A DNA stretch of 64,000 bases from JAVWMQ01 sp036646055 (GCA_036646055.1 JAVXMY010000006.1:1-64000); one strand, 5' to 3'; shown: positions 40,242-48,914, counted from the stretch's first letter. Notes: generated by a model not told the origin, from the sequence alone. A program made the numbers and translations.

Positions 40242-41249
40242 ATGAAAAAAGTTGAAATAGAAAAAGTAAGGGATGATTTGGGGATATACAAAATAAATGT
40301 TCCTCTTCCAGATAATCCACTTAAAAATTTAAATAGTTATGTTATTAAAACAGAAGAGAAAAATTTAATAATAGATACAGGATTTAATAGACCTGAATCG
40401 AAAGAAGCCTTGTTAGAGGGTCTTAGAATACTTGATATAGATATGGATAAAACTGAAATTTATGCAACTCATCTTCATGAAGACCATATTGGCTTAATAG
40501 GAGAATTAATTCAGGATGATACCGTTGTATATATGACTCAAAGAGATTATCAGTATATGTGGAGATGTGATATCTATGATGGCTGGACAACTTCTGAAAA
40601 CAGACTTATGGAAAACGGATTTCCTCTTGAAGAGGTTATTATAACTAGAAAAACAAATCCTGCAAGAATTTATGGTACTGGCAGTCTTTTTCCTGTTAAA
40701 CTAATTGGAGATGGAGACATAATTAAGATCGGTGAGTATGAATTAAAAGTAATTACTGTTCCTGGTCATACACCTGGAAATACATGCCTTTACATAGAAT
40801 CTGAAAAGATTTTATTTTCAGGAGACCATGTGCTTTTTGACATTACACCTAATATTACAGTGTGGAATTTTGAAAGGGATCCTTTAGGAGAGTATTTGGA
40901 TAGTTTGAAAAAAATCAGAAAAGTTGATGTTGAGTTGGTTTTACCGGGACATAGATTAAACCAAATGGATTTTTATGAAAGAGTTGATCAGTTGCTAGAG
41001 CATCATAAGGTTAGACTTATGGAAGCGGGTAAAGTTATCAAAGAATGTGGCCCTATTAATGCTTATGATCTTGCAGCGAAAATGACTTGGTCAATGCGAG
41101 GTAAAAATTGGGAAGAATTTCCGATTCATCAAAAATGGTTTGCAGTGGGTGAGGCATTATCACACCTTGACTACCTAAGAATAAGAGGACATATAGTTGA
41201 AGAAGTTGACGTAAATACTAATATTATAAACTACTCTATGGCTAAATAA
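40242..41249 (+). CDS. metallo-beta-lactamase-fold hydrolase
   Basis: A 335-residue protein. The metal site is visible as THLHEDHIG (HxHxDH), VPGHTPGNTCLY (third His), FSGDHVL (bridging Asp) and LPGHR. It resembles GloB-type hydrolases with an extra C-terminal helical region (about 240-335). The substrate, a thioester, lactone or phosphodiester, cannot be read from sequence. AGGAGG before ATG 40242 sets the start; the upstream extension is rejected. Confidence 0.8.
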   Translation: MKKVEIEKVRDDLGIYKINVPLPDNPLKNLNSYVIKTEEKNLIIDTGFNRPESKEALLEGLRILDIDMDKTEIYATHLHEDHIGLIGELIQDDTVVYMTQRDYQYMWRCDIYDGWTTSENRLMENGFPLEEVIITRKTNPARIYGTGSLFPVKLIGDGDIIKIGEYELKVITVPGHTPGNTCLYIESEKILFSGDHVLFDITPNITVWNFERDPLGEYLDSLKKIRKVDVELVLPGHRLNQMDFYERVDQLLEHHKVRLMEAGKVIKECGPINAYDLAAKMTWSMRGKNWEEFPIHQKWFAVGEALSHLDYLRIRGHIVEEVDVNTNIINYSMAK

Positions 41250-41273
41250 ATAATTGAAAATTAAATAATAAAC

Positions 41274-41302
41274 TTGAAACCTTCAGCAAAGCAGTGTAAA
41301 AT
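41274..41302 (+). promoter_or_regulatory. sigma-A promoter of the Y-family polymerase operon
   Basis: -35 TTGAAA (41274-41279), 17-nt spacer, -10 TAAAAT (41297-41302). The LexA box follows 6 bp later. Confidence 0.7.
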
Positions 41303-41308
41303 AAAAAA

Positions 41309-41320
41309 GAACACTTGTTC
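41309..41320 (+). promoter_or_regulatory. LexA (SOS) box
   Basis: GAAC-ACTT-GTTC, followed by G, fits the Gram-positive DinR/LexA consensus CGAAC-N4-GTTCG. It covers the transcription start of the polymerase gene, so LexA would repress it until DNA damage. Confidence 0.85.
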
Positions 41321-41337
41321 GTGCTGGAGGTTTTGTT

Positions 41338-42597
41338 GTGAATATGTATTTATGTATTGATTTAAAATCGTTTTATGCTTCTGTTGAGTGCGTAGAGCGA
41401 GGGCTTGATCCTATGGAAACAAATTTAGTTGTTGCAGACCCCGAAAGAAATCGTGGTACTATTTGTCTTGCAATTACACCTGCAATGAAGGCCTTAGGAA
41501 TTAAGAATAGATGTAGAATATTTGAAATACCATCTAATGTTAAATATATAGTAGCTCCCCCTAGAATGAAAAAGTATATCGATTATTCAGCTGATATTTA
41601 CGATATATATTTAGATTATGTCTCTAAGGAGGATATACATGTTTATTCTATAGATGAAGCTTTTTTGGATATTACTAATTACCTAGAATTATACAAAAGT
41701 ACTCCTGAGGGTATAGGCAAAAGAATTATGGATGATATTTATAGTGAAACTGGGATTAAATCCAGTTGTGGCGTAGGGAATAATCTGTATTTATCTAAAA
41801 TAGCTTTAGATATTACAGCGAAGAAATCAAAAGATGGAATTGGTGTATTAGATGAACAAAAGTATATTGATACATTATGGAATCATAGACCTTTAACTGA
41901 TTTTTGGAGAATTGGAAGAGGGACAGCTCAAAGACTTTATAGATATGGAATTGTTACTATGGAGCAAGTTGCTAAGGCAGATGAAACTTTGCTTTACAAA
42001 GTTTTTGGTAAAGATGCGGAACTTTTAATTGATCATGCATGGGGAATAGAGACGGTTACCATGGAGGACATTAAAAAGTATAGGCCCAAGAGCCACTCTC
42101 TTTCAAGTGGGCAGGTCTTGATGCGAGATTATCAATTTGATGAAGGTCTTTTAATAGTTAAGGAAATGATGGACCTACTAAGTTTAGACCTAGTAGGCAA
42201 GGAATTAGTCACAAGTTCTATAACTTTACACATTGGATATACATATAAGGCTAAAATTAAATCCACCCATGGTTCTGTTAAAACAGATGTTCCGACTAAT
42301 TCCGATTTGATTCTAATTTCTAAGATTGCTGAACTTTATTTAAAGATTGTAGATAGAAAAGTTCCAATTAGAAGGATTACTATTTCCTGTAATAATATTG
42401 AAAAAGAAAGGGTTATACAAACTTCAATATTTGATGAATACTTTAATGTGGAGCAAGATAGGGATATTCAAAAAGTAGTAAATAACCTTAAGGACAAGTT
42501 TGGTAAAAATAGTATTATGAAAGGTATGAATCTTTCAAAGGCTGCAACTACATTAGAGAGAAACAGACAGATAGGAGGTCACAAAAGTGGGGAATAA
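41338..42597 (+). CDS. Y-family DNA polymerase (UmuC/UvrX-like)
   Basis: A 419-residue translesion polymerase. The catalytic carboxylates are in CIDLKSFYASVECVERGLDP and VYSIDEAFLDIT. A helix-hairpin-helix follows (FWRIGRGTAQRLYRYGI), then a little-finger domain. Its pairing with a YolD-like gene is typical of the UvrX/YqjW group rather than DinB. The start is GTG 41338, 7 nt after CTGGAGG. A LexA box in the promoter makes it part of the SOS response. Confidence 0.9.
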   Translation: MNMYLCIDLKSFYASVECVERGLDPMETNLVVADPERNRGTICLAITPAMKALGIKNRCRIFEIPSNVKYIVAPPRMKKYIDYSADIYDIYLDYVSKEDIHVYSIDEAFLDITNYLELYKSTPEGIGKRIMDDIYSETGIKSSCGVGNNLYLSKIALDITAKKSKDGIGVLDEQKYIDTLWNHRPLTDFWRIGRGTAQRLYRYGIVTMEQVAKADETLLYKVFGKDAELLIDHAWGIETVTMEDIKKYRPKSHSLSSGQVLMRDYQFDEGLLIVKEMMDLLSLDLVGKELVTSSITLHIGYTYKAKIKSTHGSVKTDVPTNSDLILISKIAELYLKIVDRKVPIRRITISCNNIEKERVIQTSIFDEYFNVEQDRDIQKVVNNLKDKFGKNSIMKGMNLSKAATTLERNRQIGGHKSGE

Positions 42598-42772
42598 GCC
42601 ATTAGTCAAAATGAGACGGAAGGATAGAGCAAAACAATTTGCACCTTTTTCAGCATTAAAGGGACTAGAAGAAGCACTTGAATATAGAGTCTTTGTGCGA
42701 GAAACAGAAAGCTATAAGGAAGGCCAGGTTTGTGAAGAAATATTAGAAGAATACAATCATCTAGAGGAATAA
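42587..42772 (+). CDS. YolD-like protein
   Basis: A 61-residue protein containing MRRKDRAKQFAPFSALKGL, the conserved core of the YolD-like family usually encoded next to UvrX-type polymerases. The start is GTG 42587, overlapping the polymerase gene by 11 bp, with GGAGG upstream. It probably modulates or accompanies the polymerase in the SOS response; its biochemical role is not established to my knowledge. Confidence 0.75.
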   Translation: MGNKPLVKMRRKDRAKQFAPFSALKGLEEALEYRVFVRETESYKEGQVCEEILEEYNHLEE

Positions 42773-42926
42773 TCGAAGGCACTGTAGCATTAAACAAGTT
42801 TAGAATAGTCAGTATTCATCCCAAAATAAGGTTATTAAAAGTACTACCAAACAAAAATGAGTTGATACTCATGTGACAATGGTGTATTATGATAATGTAT
42901 TATGCTAGAGAAGGGAGAAAAGTAAT

Positions 42927-43622
42927 ATGAAAAAATATATTGCAGAATTTATCGGAACTATGGTATTAGTTGTTTTTGGTTGTGGTAGTGCAGTTGCAGC
43001 AAACACATTAGTAGGATTAACAGGGGTACAAGTGCCACTGGCTTTTTCTACATTATTAATTGCCTTTGCTTTTGGTTTGTCAATAGTTGCCATGGCTTAT
43101 TCAATTGGAAATATTTCCGGATGCCATATTAATCCAGCAGTATCAATGGGTATGCTTGTAGCTGGCAAAATGACAGTAAGTGATTTTGTAGGATACGTAG
43201 TATCTCAGTTTGTTGGTGGTATTGCAGGTGCAGGAATTTTAGTGTTCTTATTTAGTTCTAATGATGCATTAGGAGCAAACGGATACGGAGAACTTAGCGC
43301 TTTAGGAATTAACGTACAACAAGCATTAATAGTTGAAATCATTTTGACTTTTGTATTTGTGTTATTGATTTTAGGAGTTACATCTAAGGTTGAAAATGGA
43401 ACAGTTGCAGGACTATGTATTGGTCTTACATTAACTTTAATTCATATTTTAGGTATTCCGTTTACAGGTACATCAGTTAACCCAGCACGTAGCTTTGGAC
43501 CAGCTTTATTACAGGGTGGTTTACCATTAAGTCAGGTGTGGGTATTTATAGTTGCACCACTAGTAGGCGGAGCATTAGCTGCCTTAGTTTGGAAGTTCAT
43601 ATCTTCTGGACAAGAAGACTAA
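42927..43622 (+). CDS. aqpZ: aquaporin Z-type MIP channel
   Basis: A 231-residue channel with six membrane segments and both NPA motifs (HINPAVSMG and SVNPARSFG). MKKYIAEFIGTMVLVVFGCGS is the AqpZ-like N-terminus. The lack of the extra loops of GlpF favours a water channel over a glycerol facilitator. Ribosome site AAGGGAG. It stands alone between unrelated genes; 42773-42926 holds only its promoter region. Confidence 0.85.
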   Translation: MKKYIAEFIGTMVLVVFGCGSAVAANTLVGLTGVQVPLAFSTLLIAFAFGLSIVAMAYSIGNISGCHINPAVSMGMLVAGKMTVSDFVGYVVSQFVGGIAGAGILVFLFSSNDALGANGYGELSALGINVQQALIVEIILTFVFVLLILGVTSKVENGTVAGLCIGLTLTLIHILGIPFTGTSVNPARSFGPALLQGGLPLSQVWVFIVAPLVGGALAALVWKFISSGQED

Positions 43623-43630
43623 TTCAAAGT

Positions 43631-43664
43631 ATAGACCTATGGATAATCCATAGGTCTATTTTTT
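43631..43664. terminator. bidirectional terminator, aqpZ and histidine kinase
   Basis: ATAGACCTATGGAT and TCCATAGGTCTAT form a near-perfect stem (43631-43658) with a 2-nt centre, then T8. Confidence 0.8.
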
Positions 43665-45365
43665 TTATAAATATTTTTTTAATGTGTAAAACAATTTTTG
43701 TGGTTCTAAAGGTTTAGAAAGATGGTTGTTCATGCCACATTCAAGGCAGTTGTTTATATCTTCAGTAGAAGTATTTGCTGTCATGGCAATAATAGGAATG
43801 CTTTCAGCACCTTCTAATTTAGAATTTCGAATAAGTTTTGTAGCACTATATCCATCTAAAAGAGGCATATTCACATCCATCAAAATTAAATCGTACTTGT
43901 CATCTTTGGATTCTGCAAACTTGCACAGACCTTCTTCGCCGTTTTTAGCAATATCTAAAATCATATTATAAGGAGATAAGATTTTTTTCAAAACGCTAAT
44001 GTTAATATTGTTGTCTTCACATATTAAAATTTTCTTGTTATTTAGACATGAGAAGTCATGACTAAATAGTGAAAGGTTAGAAGGCATTTCTTCTTCTGGA
44101 AGAAGTTCAATAGGTAAATGAATTATAAATTTTGTGCCTTTATTTAGAGCTGATTCACAGGAAATAGTTCCACCTGATAAATCAACTATTTGTTTAACTA
44201 TAGAAAGTCCTAATCCTGTTCCTGTTTCCTCGCTAGTCTCCTTTGTAGAAGCTTGAGCAAATTGCTTAAACATATCTTTTTGGAAGTCTTCACTTATGCC
44301 TATTCCATTATCTTGAACTATAAAACGGTTATATGAATGATTATTTTCTACTTTTATAGTTTCACAAATAAAATCTACATAACCACCTTTGGGAGTAAAT
44401 TTAATAGCGTTAGATATTAAATTCAAGAATAATTGTGTAAATCTTAATGGATCAATACAAGGGTTGCTTGAAGGAAACTTTAAAAGTTTAAAGTTAAAAT
44501 CAACACCTTTATCAGAAGCTAATCTTGTCGCAATAGAATTTAGGTTGTCAAAAAGATCGTCAATTGCCACTGGTTCTCTTTTAAGTTCAAAGGTCAAATC
44601 TTCCATCTTTTGAAGGTCAAGAAGGTCATTTACCAGATTTAATAAATGCATACCGGACTTATGGATAATATCCAAGTTAGAATGAAGCACATCTATATTT
44701 GTTTCATCTTTAGAAGTGTATGCAAAGGATAATATTCCGTTAAGCGGAGACCTCATATCGTGGGTAATTCTAGTAAAAAAAGTGCTTCGATCTTCATTTG
44801 CAGCCTTAAGTTTGTTCAAGGCGTCATCTAGTTGATAAGTCTTGCGGGAAAGTTTTTCCATAGCTCTTTTTTGCAAAAGAGAGATACTTAGAAGTTTAGC
44901 AATAAAAACTAGAGCTTCAATTTTATCATCATAATTATATATATCCTCATATGTTTTTTCACAGTCATCAAAACCAATCCAACCTTTAAACGTATCTCCA
45001 TCTAAAATTGCACATTGCAGCATGGCTTTAATACCTTGACGTTTTGCAATAATCTTTTGGCATTCTGGTAGCTGTTCAATATTAGGACAAAAGAAAATTC
45101 CTTTTGAATTAAAGTTATTTCTGTATGACCGGCCTAAATCACTTTCGTAACTTAAGTTTTGTAATGTATCGATTTCAGGATGAACTCCATTTCTATACCA
45201 CTCAAAGGTATTTGAACAGGATTTATTGTCTTCAGAGTTTTCAAATATATAAACTCTGCACACATTAAAAAATTCACCTACAATTTCAAGTAATTCTTTA
45301 ATTGCGACGGAATAGTCAGTATTGGAATATAAGGCATTTAGCACTTGATCCTTAATATTTTTCAT
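43665..45365 (-). CDS. hybrid histidine kinase with GAF-like sensor
   Basis: A 566-residue cytoplasmic protein. It has an N-terminal GAF-like domain (about 10-165), coiled coil, HisKA (TRITHDMRSPLNGILSF), HATPase_c (LNLISNAIKFTP, TGTGLGLSIVKQ) and a C-terminal receiver (LILMDVNMPLLDGYSA). The kinase-receiver half is closely related to the two tandem kinases at 6.5-11.3 kb, so the genome uses several sensors on the same hybrid chassis. No output regulator is adjacent. Confidence 0.82.
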   Translation of the reverse strand: MKNIKDQVLNALYSNTDYSVAIKELLEIVGEFFNVCRVYIFENSEDNKSCSNTFEWYRNGVHPEIDTLQNLSYESDLGRSYRNNFNSKGIFFCPNIEQLPECQKIIAKRQGIKAMLQCAILDGDTFKGWIGFDDCEKTYEDIYNYDDKIEALVFIAKLLSISLLQKRAMEKLSRKTYQLDDALNKLKAANEDRSTFFTRITHDMRSPLNGILSFAYTSKDETNIDVLHSNLDIIHKSGMHLLNLVNDLLDLQKMEDLTFELKREPVAIDDLFDNLNSIATRLASDKGVDFNFKLLKFPSSNPCIDPLRFTQLFLNLISNAIKFTPKGGYVDFICETIKVENNHSYNRFIVQDNGIGISEDFQKDMFKQFAQASTKETSEETGTGLGLSIVKQIVDLSGGTISCESALNKGTKFIIHLPIELLPEEEMPSNLSLFSHDFSCLNNKKILICEDNNINISVLKKILSPYNMILDIAKNGEEGLCKFAESKDDKYDLILMDVNMPLLDGYSATKLIRNSKLEGAESIPIIAMTANTSTEDINNCLECGMNNHLSKPLEPQKLFYTLKKYL

Positions 45366-45764
45366 TTTATTTTAGCTCCATTTTTCACACACGCTTAAGT
45401 AAACTATATTACTTAAAATCTGTATTAAATTATATAATAAAACCCATTGAAAAACCATAGTTTTTACGAAAGTAATTAATTCAAAGACAAAAAAAGAAAA
45501 ACAGCGATAAAAGTAAATCGAATAACAACCTCGAAATAATAACTTTAATCACTGTAATTGTAAATTTAATATTAGCATTCATCGAAATGTTGTCAAATTA
45601 AAATAACAAGCAAAGGAGAGAGGAATACCTCTCGCTCCTCTTTTTTATTATAATAAAATCTATAAATAGTATCAATTGATAATTTATCCAATTTTTGAGT
45701 GACGCCACTTGCGCGCCACTTAAGTGTGCAAATAGGTGCAAAATAGGGCATTTATAACCTAATA
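45366..45764. other. intergenic region left of the prophage
   Basis: No gene is readable here. It holds a terminator at 45613-45647, a tandem GCCACTT repeat (around 45706-45722) and, at 45729-45748, the sequence AAATAGGTGCAAAATAGGGC, which resembles the prophage's own right-end repeats just left of the second att copy. Confidence 0.6.
45613..45647 (+). terminator. isolated terminator-like hairpin
   Basis: GGAG-GAGG / CCTC-CTCC type stem around AATA (45614-45640), followed by T6. No plus-strand gene lies immediately upstream, so it may be a relic of a lost gene. Confidence 0.55.
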
Positions 45765-45873
45765 AATGTAAAATTCAAGGCATTAAAAAAGCACTGAAAC
45801 CGTTGAAATTTCAGTGCTTTACAATTGGTGCGCCATTAGGGATTCGAACCCCAGACCTTCGCATTCGTAGTGC
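45765..45873. repeat. attL: left 109-bp direct repeat with tRNA-Arg 3' fragment
   Basis: Identical by eye to 59720-59828. It holds the terminator hairpin AAGCACTGAAA/TTTCAGTGCTT and the last 48 nt of tRNA-Arg, including CCA and the anticodon loop. The tRNA copy here lacks its 5' half and is not functional. Sequence diverges immediately on either side, defining the att core. Confidence 0.9.
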
Positions 45874-45910
45874 TTGGAAAAAAGTGTAAATTTCAATGGT
45901 TATATTTGCC

Positions 45911-45946
45911 TGGGTAACACCCTGGGTAACACCCTGGGTAACACTC
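45911..45946 (+). repeat. three tandem 12-bp repeats, candidate integrase arm sites
   Basis: TGGGTAACACCC occurs three times in tandem (the last copy ends ACTC), just after the integrase stop codon and 38 bp inside attL. Related TGGGTcACAC/TGGGTAACAG copies with the same 12-bp spacing occur near attR (59653-59674), as expected for arm-type integrase sites. Confidence 0.65.
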
Positions 45947-46975
45947 ATATTTCAGCCACTCTAAAGTCCTCTAATTTTTTAGATGCGTCAGCCAATGCTT
46001 GGTCTGTAAAGTGTGTGTATATATTGGCTGTAACGGATATGTTGGAATGGCCCATAAGTTCTTTGGCAATGTTAATATCTATACCAGCAAGCTGCAGATC
46101 TGTACAAAATGTATGGCGAAATAAATAAGGAACCAAATCATCAGCAACAGGAAAAGGCTCTATCAGTCTATTTCTAAACATCTTGCATCCCATAGAGATA
46201 TTTAATTCTCTTTTAAAACTATTCCACCAACGTTTTCTAGATTGCTCATTTAACTTGGTACCATGTTTAGTGGTGAATAGATAATCGAATGGACCTACAT
46301 TCTTAAACTCTAACGCGAGATTGTGGGGTATAGGCACATATCTGTCAGCTGATGCAGTTTTAGTTCCTCTAATGTGCATAATATCGTTTTTGGGGTCTAT
46401 ATCCATGCCTTGCAAGTTATCGGTTTCACCTGGTCTACATCCGCAGTAAAGCATAATCTTAATCCATTTTCCAGCGTAATGAGTTTCACACAACTTTAAA
46501 ATATAAGTGCGTTCCTTCACAGTCAAAGGCCTACGTTTATTGTTATACGTGGAGGGCATGGATAGTTTGTTTGCTGGGTTAACATTTAATAAGTGGTTAT
46601 CTACAGCACACTCAAAAACTTGTTTCATAGTCATCCGTAATTTTTTTACGTGAGCCAAACTTTGATTTGCGTGTCTATTCAAAATCTCTTGTAAATGGAT
46701 TGGTTTAACATTTTTTAATGGCATAGATAAATCAATTAGTTTTATCATATAGCAATAATCTTTGTAAGTCCTTTCGGAAACGGAAGGCTCTTTATATTTT
46801 TCAAGCCATTCCTGGAACCAAATGTCACATCGCATAGAACTAGAGATTATAATACCATCTTCCAGATCTCTTTTTTTCAAAGTGGCTTTTTCTATTGCTT
46901 CTTTTTCAGTGCGACCTTTAACAAAATATCTTTTACCTTACAGGGTAAGTCCTCATAAACAATAATAATATCCAT
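45945..46975 (-). pseudogene. int: tyrosine integrase with an N-terminal frameshift
   Basis: The catalytic domain is complete: CGCRPGE (first Arg), PYLFRHTFCT (Arg of the HxxR box; the His position is Tyr), LMGHSNISVT and NIYTHF with the nucleophile tyrosine. The N-terminal arm-binding domain starts at ATG 46975 (MDIIIVYEDLPCK), but the frame shifts near 46936: the next frame continues GKRYFVKGRTEKEAIEKATL into the main open frame. One missing base (span 1031 nt) explains it. Without the arm domain, integration and excision are probably impaired; a TTG start at 46880 could give a shortened protein. It follows the repressor gene by 2 nt. Confidence 0.8.
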
Positions 46976-46977
46976 AA

Positions 46978-47346
46978 TTAACCTCGCTTTATATTAATAA
47001 GGGTAACGATTGCTTGTAGTTCTTCTGGCGATACATCTTTGGCTGCATCAAACAAAACTCTCAAACCAGGGTTATCCTTTAACTGGTTAGCCATTTCCAT
47101 AACAGTAGGGTCTATGTAGTAATCTGTTGTTCTTTCTTCTAATAAATCGCTCTTATTAATTCCAAGATAATCTGCCAGTAGTTGCACCTTGCTCATTCTA
47201 GGCAATGCTTTTCCATTACACCAGTATGAAACAGTGGAAGAACCCAAATTTAAATCGTGCATTAAGTCGTTTTGTGTTTTATCATTTTTCTTCATATAGA
47301 AGTTTAAGTTTTCGGAAAATATCTTTTTATATTTAGTATCTGTCAT
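46978..47346 (-). CDS. XRE-family phage repressor
   Basis: A 122-residue protein with an N-terminal helix-turn-helix (NFYMKKNDKTQNDLMHDLNL / GSSTVSYWCNGKALPRMSKV) and a short C-terminal tail, with no LexA-like peptidase domain. It faces a divergent Cro-like gene across an operator region, the classic lysogeny layout. The start is ATG 47346 with AGGTGG upstream; a GTG at 47358 is the less likely alternative. Confidence 0.82.
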   Translation of the reverse strand: MTDTKYKKIFSENLNFYMKKNDKTQNDLMHDLNLGSSTVSYWCNGKALPRMSKVQLLADYLGINKSDLLEERTTDYYIDPTVMEMANQLKDNPGLRVLFDAAKDVSPEELQAIVTLINIKRG

Positions 47347-47383
47347 TTTGTTTACCACCTTTCTTTAAGTGTTTGTACGGTGG

Positions 47384-47472
47384 ATTGTATCACTATAAAT
47401 GAGAATAAGCAACAGTAATTTTAAAAAAATCTCAATTAAGTTGTTGATATCTCAGTTAAATTGAGATACAAT
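47384..47472. promoter_or_regulatory. divergent prophage promoters and operators
   Basis: Rightward promoter: TTGATA (47444-47449), 17 nt, TACAAT (47467-47472). Leftward promoter: TTGCTT (47412-47407), 17 nt, TACAAT (47389-47384). A palindrome TATCTCA-N7-TGAGATA (47448-47468) fills the rightward spacer, a half-site ATCTCAATT lies at 47430-47438, and AATGAGAA lies in the leftward spacer. These are probable repressor/Cro operators of the immunity region. Confidence 0.75.
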
Positions 47473-47507
47473 TAGTTTGTAAATAAATAGAGTTAGGGGG
47501 GTGCAAT

Positions 47508-47720
47508 ATGGGAAAAACAATTCAAATCACATTAGCTTCTGCAAGAGTTAATGCAGGGCTAACACAGAGTGAAGTTGCCAAAAAAATAGGCGTTACAGCC
47601 AGAACAATCTGGGAATGGGAAAACGAGAAATCTGAACCAAGAATTTCACAGGCTTATATGTTATCTGAGTGTTATAATATGCCATTAGACAATATTTTTT
47701 TTGGCAACAAGTCTCAATAA
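47508..47720 (+). CDS. XRE-family Cro-like regulator
   Basis: A 70-residue helix-turn-helix protein: ASARVNAGLTQSEVAKKIGV and RTIWEWENEKSEPRI are the HTH helices. It is divergent from the repressor and is the first rightward gene, like Cro. Its own stop codon lies within another operator-like palindrome (47712-47728). Ribosome site AGGGGGG. Confidence 0.82.
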   Translation: MGKTIQITLASARVNAGLTQSEVAKKIGVTARTIWEWENEKSEPRISQAYMLSECYNMPLDNIFFGNKSQ

Positions 47721-47728
47721 TATTGAGA
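47712..47728. promoter_or_regulatory. third repressor operator-like palindrome
   Basis: TCTCAAT-AAT-ATTGAGA is a perfect inverted repeat sharing the TCTCA...TGAGA arms of the operator at 47448-47468. It overlaps the end of the Cro-like gene and could control the next transcript or act as an accessory operator. Confidence 0.6.
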
Positions 47729-47839
47729 TAGAGAAAAGACTATGAGCAAACAAATCGAGAAAGGAGGTACAAATTTTTTAAAATAAAATGTCACGAATTA
47801 TGACTAAACTATATTGAACGATTTTTGATGGAGGAAATA

Positions 47840-47954
47840 ATGTTGGAGAAAAAAATGATTTCAAATATAAAAGAGCAGAAGAAAAATAACTGGGATTGAG
47901 TTAATTAAGATAAGTAATGCTTTAGATATTAAGGTGGAGGATTTAGTCAAATAA
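47840..47954 (+). pseudogene. fragmented helix-turn-helix gene
   Basis: ATG 47840 reads MLEKKMISNIKEQKKNNWD then stops. In a neighbouring frame the sequence continues as GIELIKISNALDIKVEDLVK to a TAA at 47952-47954, which is the typical C-terminal end of an XRE domain. An internal deletion plus frameshift is likely. Ribosome site GGAGG. Confidence 0.5.
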
Positions 47955-47985
47955 AAAAGCAGGTTGCTGTGTATGAGCAAACTGC
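47953..47985 (-). terminator. minus-strand terminator
   Basis: On the minus strand GCAGTTTGC pairs with GCAACCTGC (one G-U) around a 9-nt loop, followed by T6. It would end a leftward transcript coming from 47986-48370, where no intact gene is recognised. Confidence 0.65.
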
Positions 47986-48397
47986 AATTTCTCAAATTTA
48001 TTTACCCGAACATTTTTGCAATCATATACACCATACACGTTTAGTTTTTACCGAGGAACGTCCAAAAGGCTTTCTCGTACACTGTATGGTCCAACCTACA
48101 GTTGTTACCTGGCCTGTCCAGTATGAGTTGGCAGTTATATGTATGATACGCACCATACACCTACGTTTCTATGAAAATGTGCTTCACTTCGGCAGTTATG
48201 ATTCTGCCGTATAGCCTCAAGCATCGACAACGATAGTTTCGGGAACTGGCAAAAACAAAAAGTTTGACATAAAAGCCACCACCTTAAATAAATTTGCCTT
48301 ATAGGCTTAAAAAAATTATATACGAATAGGTGTAGATAATCAACATTATAAAAAAGAACGGCATTGAACAATTTTTGAAATAAAAGGAAGTGAGATT
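47986..48397. other. unassigned block with higher GC than its surroundings
   Basis: No recognisable gene. The minus strand contains coding-like pieces, for example CMVRIIHITANSYWTGQVTT followed by VGWTIQCTRKPFGRSSVKTK in one frame (about 48140-48010), broken by stops, and it ends in the terminator at 47985. A plus-strand frame (47969-48214) is also open but has no ribosome site. Hairpin GGCAG/CTGCC lies at about 48191-48208. It may be a decayed leftward gene or a structured RNA. Confidence 0.4.
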
Positions 48398-48589
48398 ATG
48401 TACAAATCAGATATAGAAAAAGAACTAAAGAAGTTTATTGGCGCCGCAATGATTACCAGCACAGAGCTTGCTAGGTTCATGGGCTACAAGAGAAGCGACA
48501 AAGTAACTAAATATTTAAATGGCCTAACTAGAGTAGGCAAAAAATACTATGTTTGCGAAGTGGCAGAATCACTTCACAACCACAGTTAA
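48398..48589 (+). CDS. small phage DNA-binding protein, excisionase-like
   Basis: A 63-residue protein (MYKSDIEKELKKFIGAAMIT; TELARFMGYKRSDKVTKYLN) with a predicted winged or helix-turn-helix element of the kind found in small prophage excisionase or early regulators. The family is not certain. Ribosome site AAAGGAAGTG. Confidence 0.5.
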   Translation: MYKSDIEKELKKFIGAAMITSTELARFMGYKRSDKVTKYLNGLTRVGKKYYVCEVAESLHNHS

Positions 48590-48797
48590 TACTAGCAAAG
48601 CAAGGATGTATTAATTCGTACGACAATTAAAGGTCTTACTACTGCTAGATATTATAAATTAGGGCAAGGCTGACTCATTAAAAATGACTCCAAATTATTA
48701 AAATAAATTGAATTTAATTAAATAGCTAATATTTACAATTGGCCTAAAAAAAATAGCCTTGTCCTTGGCCAATTTTAAAAAAAGGAGAAAATAAAAA

Positions 48798-48914
48798 ATG
48801 CGTGATTTAGGAATAACTATACTTTGGGGAGGCTTTTGGCTAGGAGTATGCTCAGTGCCATTTGTTGCTGCAAAAATAAGTAATGTTTTAGATAGAAAAA
48901 GAGGAATCAGATGA
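48798..48914 (+). CDS. 38-residue membrane peptide
   Basis: Reads MRDLGITILWGGFWLGVCSV followed by PFVAAKISNVLDRKRGIR: one membrane helix and a basic tail. AAAGGAGAAA precedes the ATG. Small hydrophobic peptides like this are common among early prophage genes. Function unknown. Confidence 0.5.
   Translation: MRDLGITILWGGFWLGVCSVPFVAAKISNVLDRKRGIR

Noticed and set aside
45826..45873. Second tRNA-Arg gene at the left prophage end
   Set aside because: Only the 3' 48 nt are present; acceptor 5' strand and D-arm are missing, so it is the attL fragment.
45911..45946. Tandem 12-bp repeats as a CRISPR array
   Set aside because: Units are too short, have no spacers and no cas genes are near; they fit integrase arm sites better.
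47969..48214. Plus-strand 81-codon frame
   Set aside because: No ribosome site, starts inside a terminator hairpin and gives no recognisable protein.
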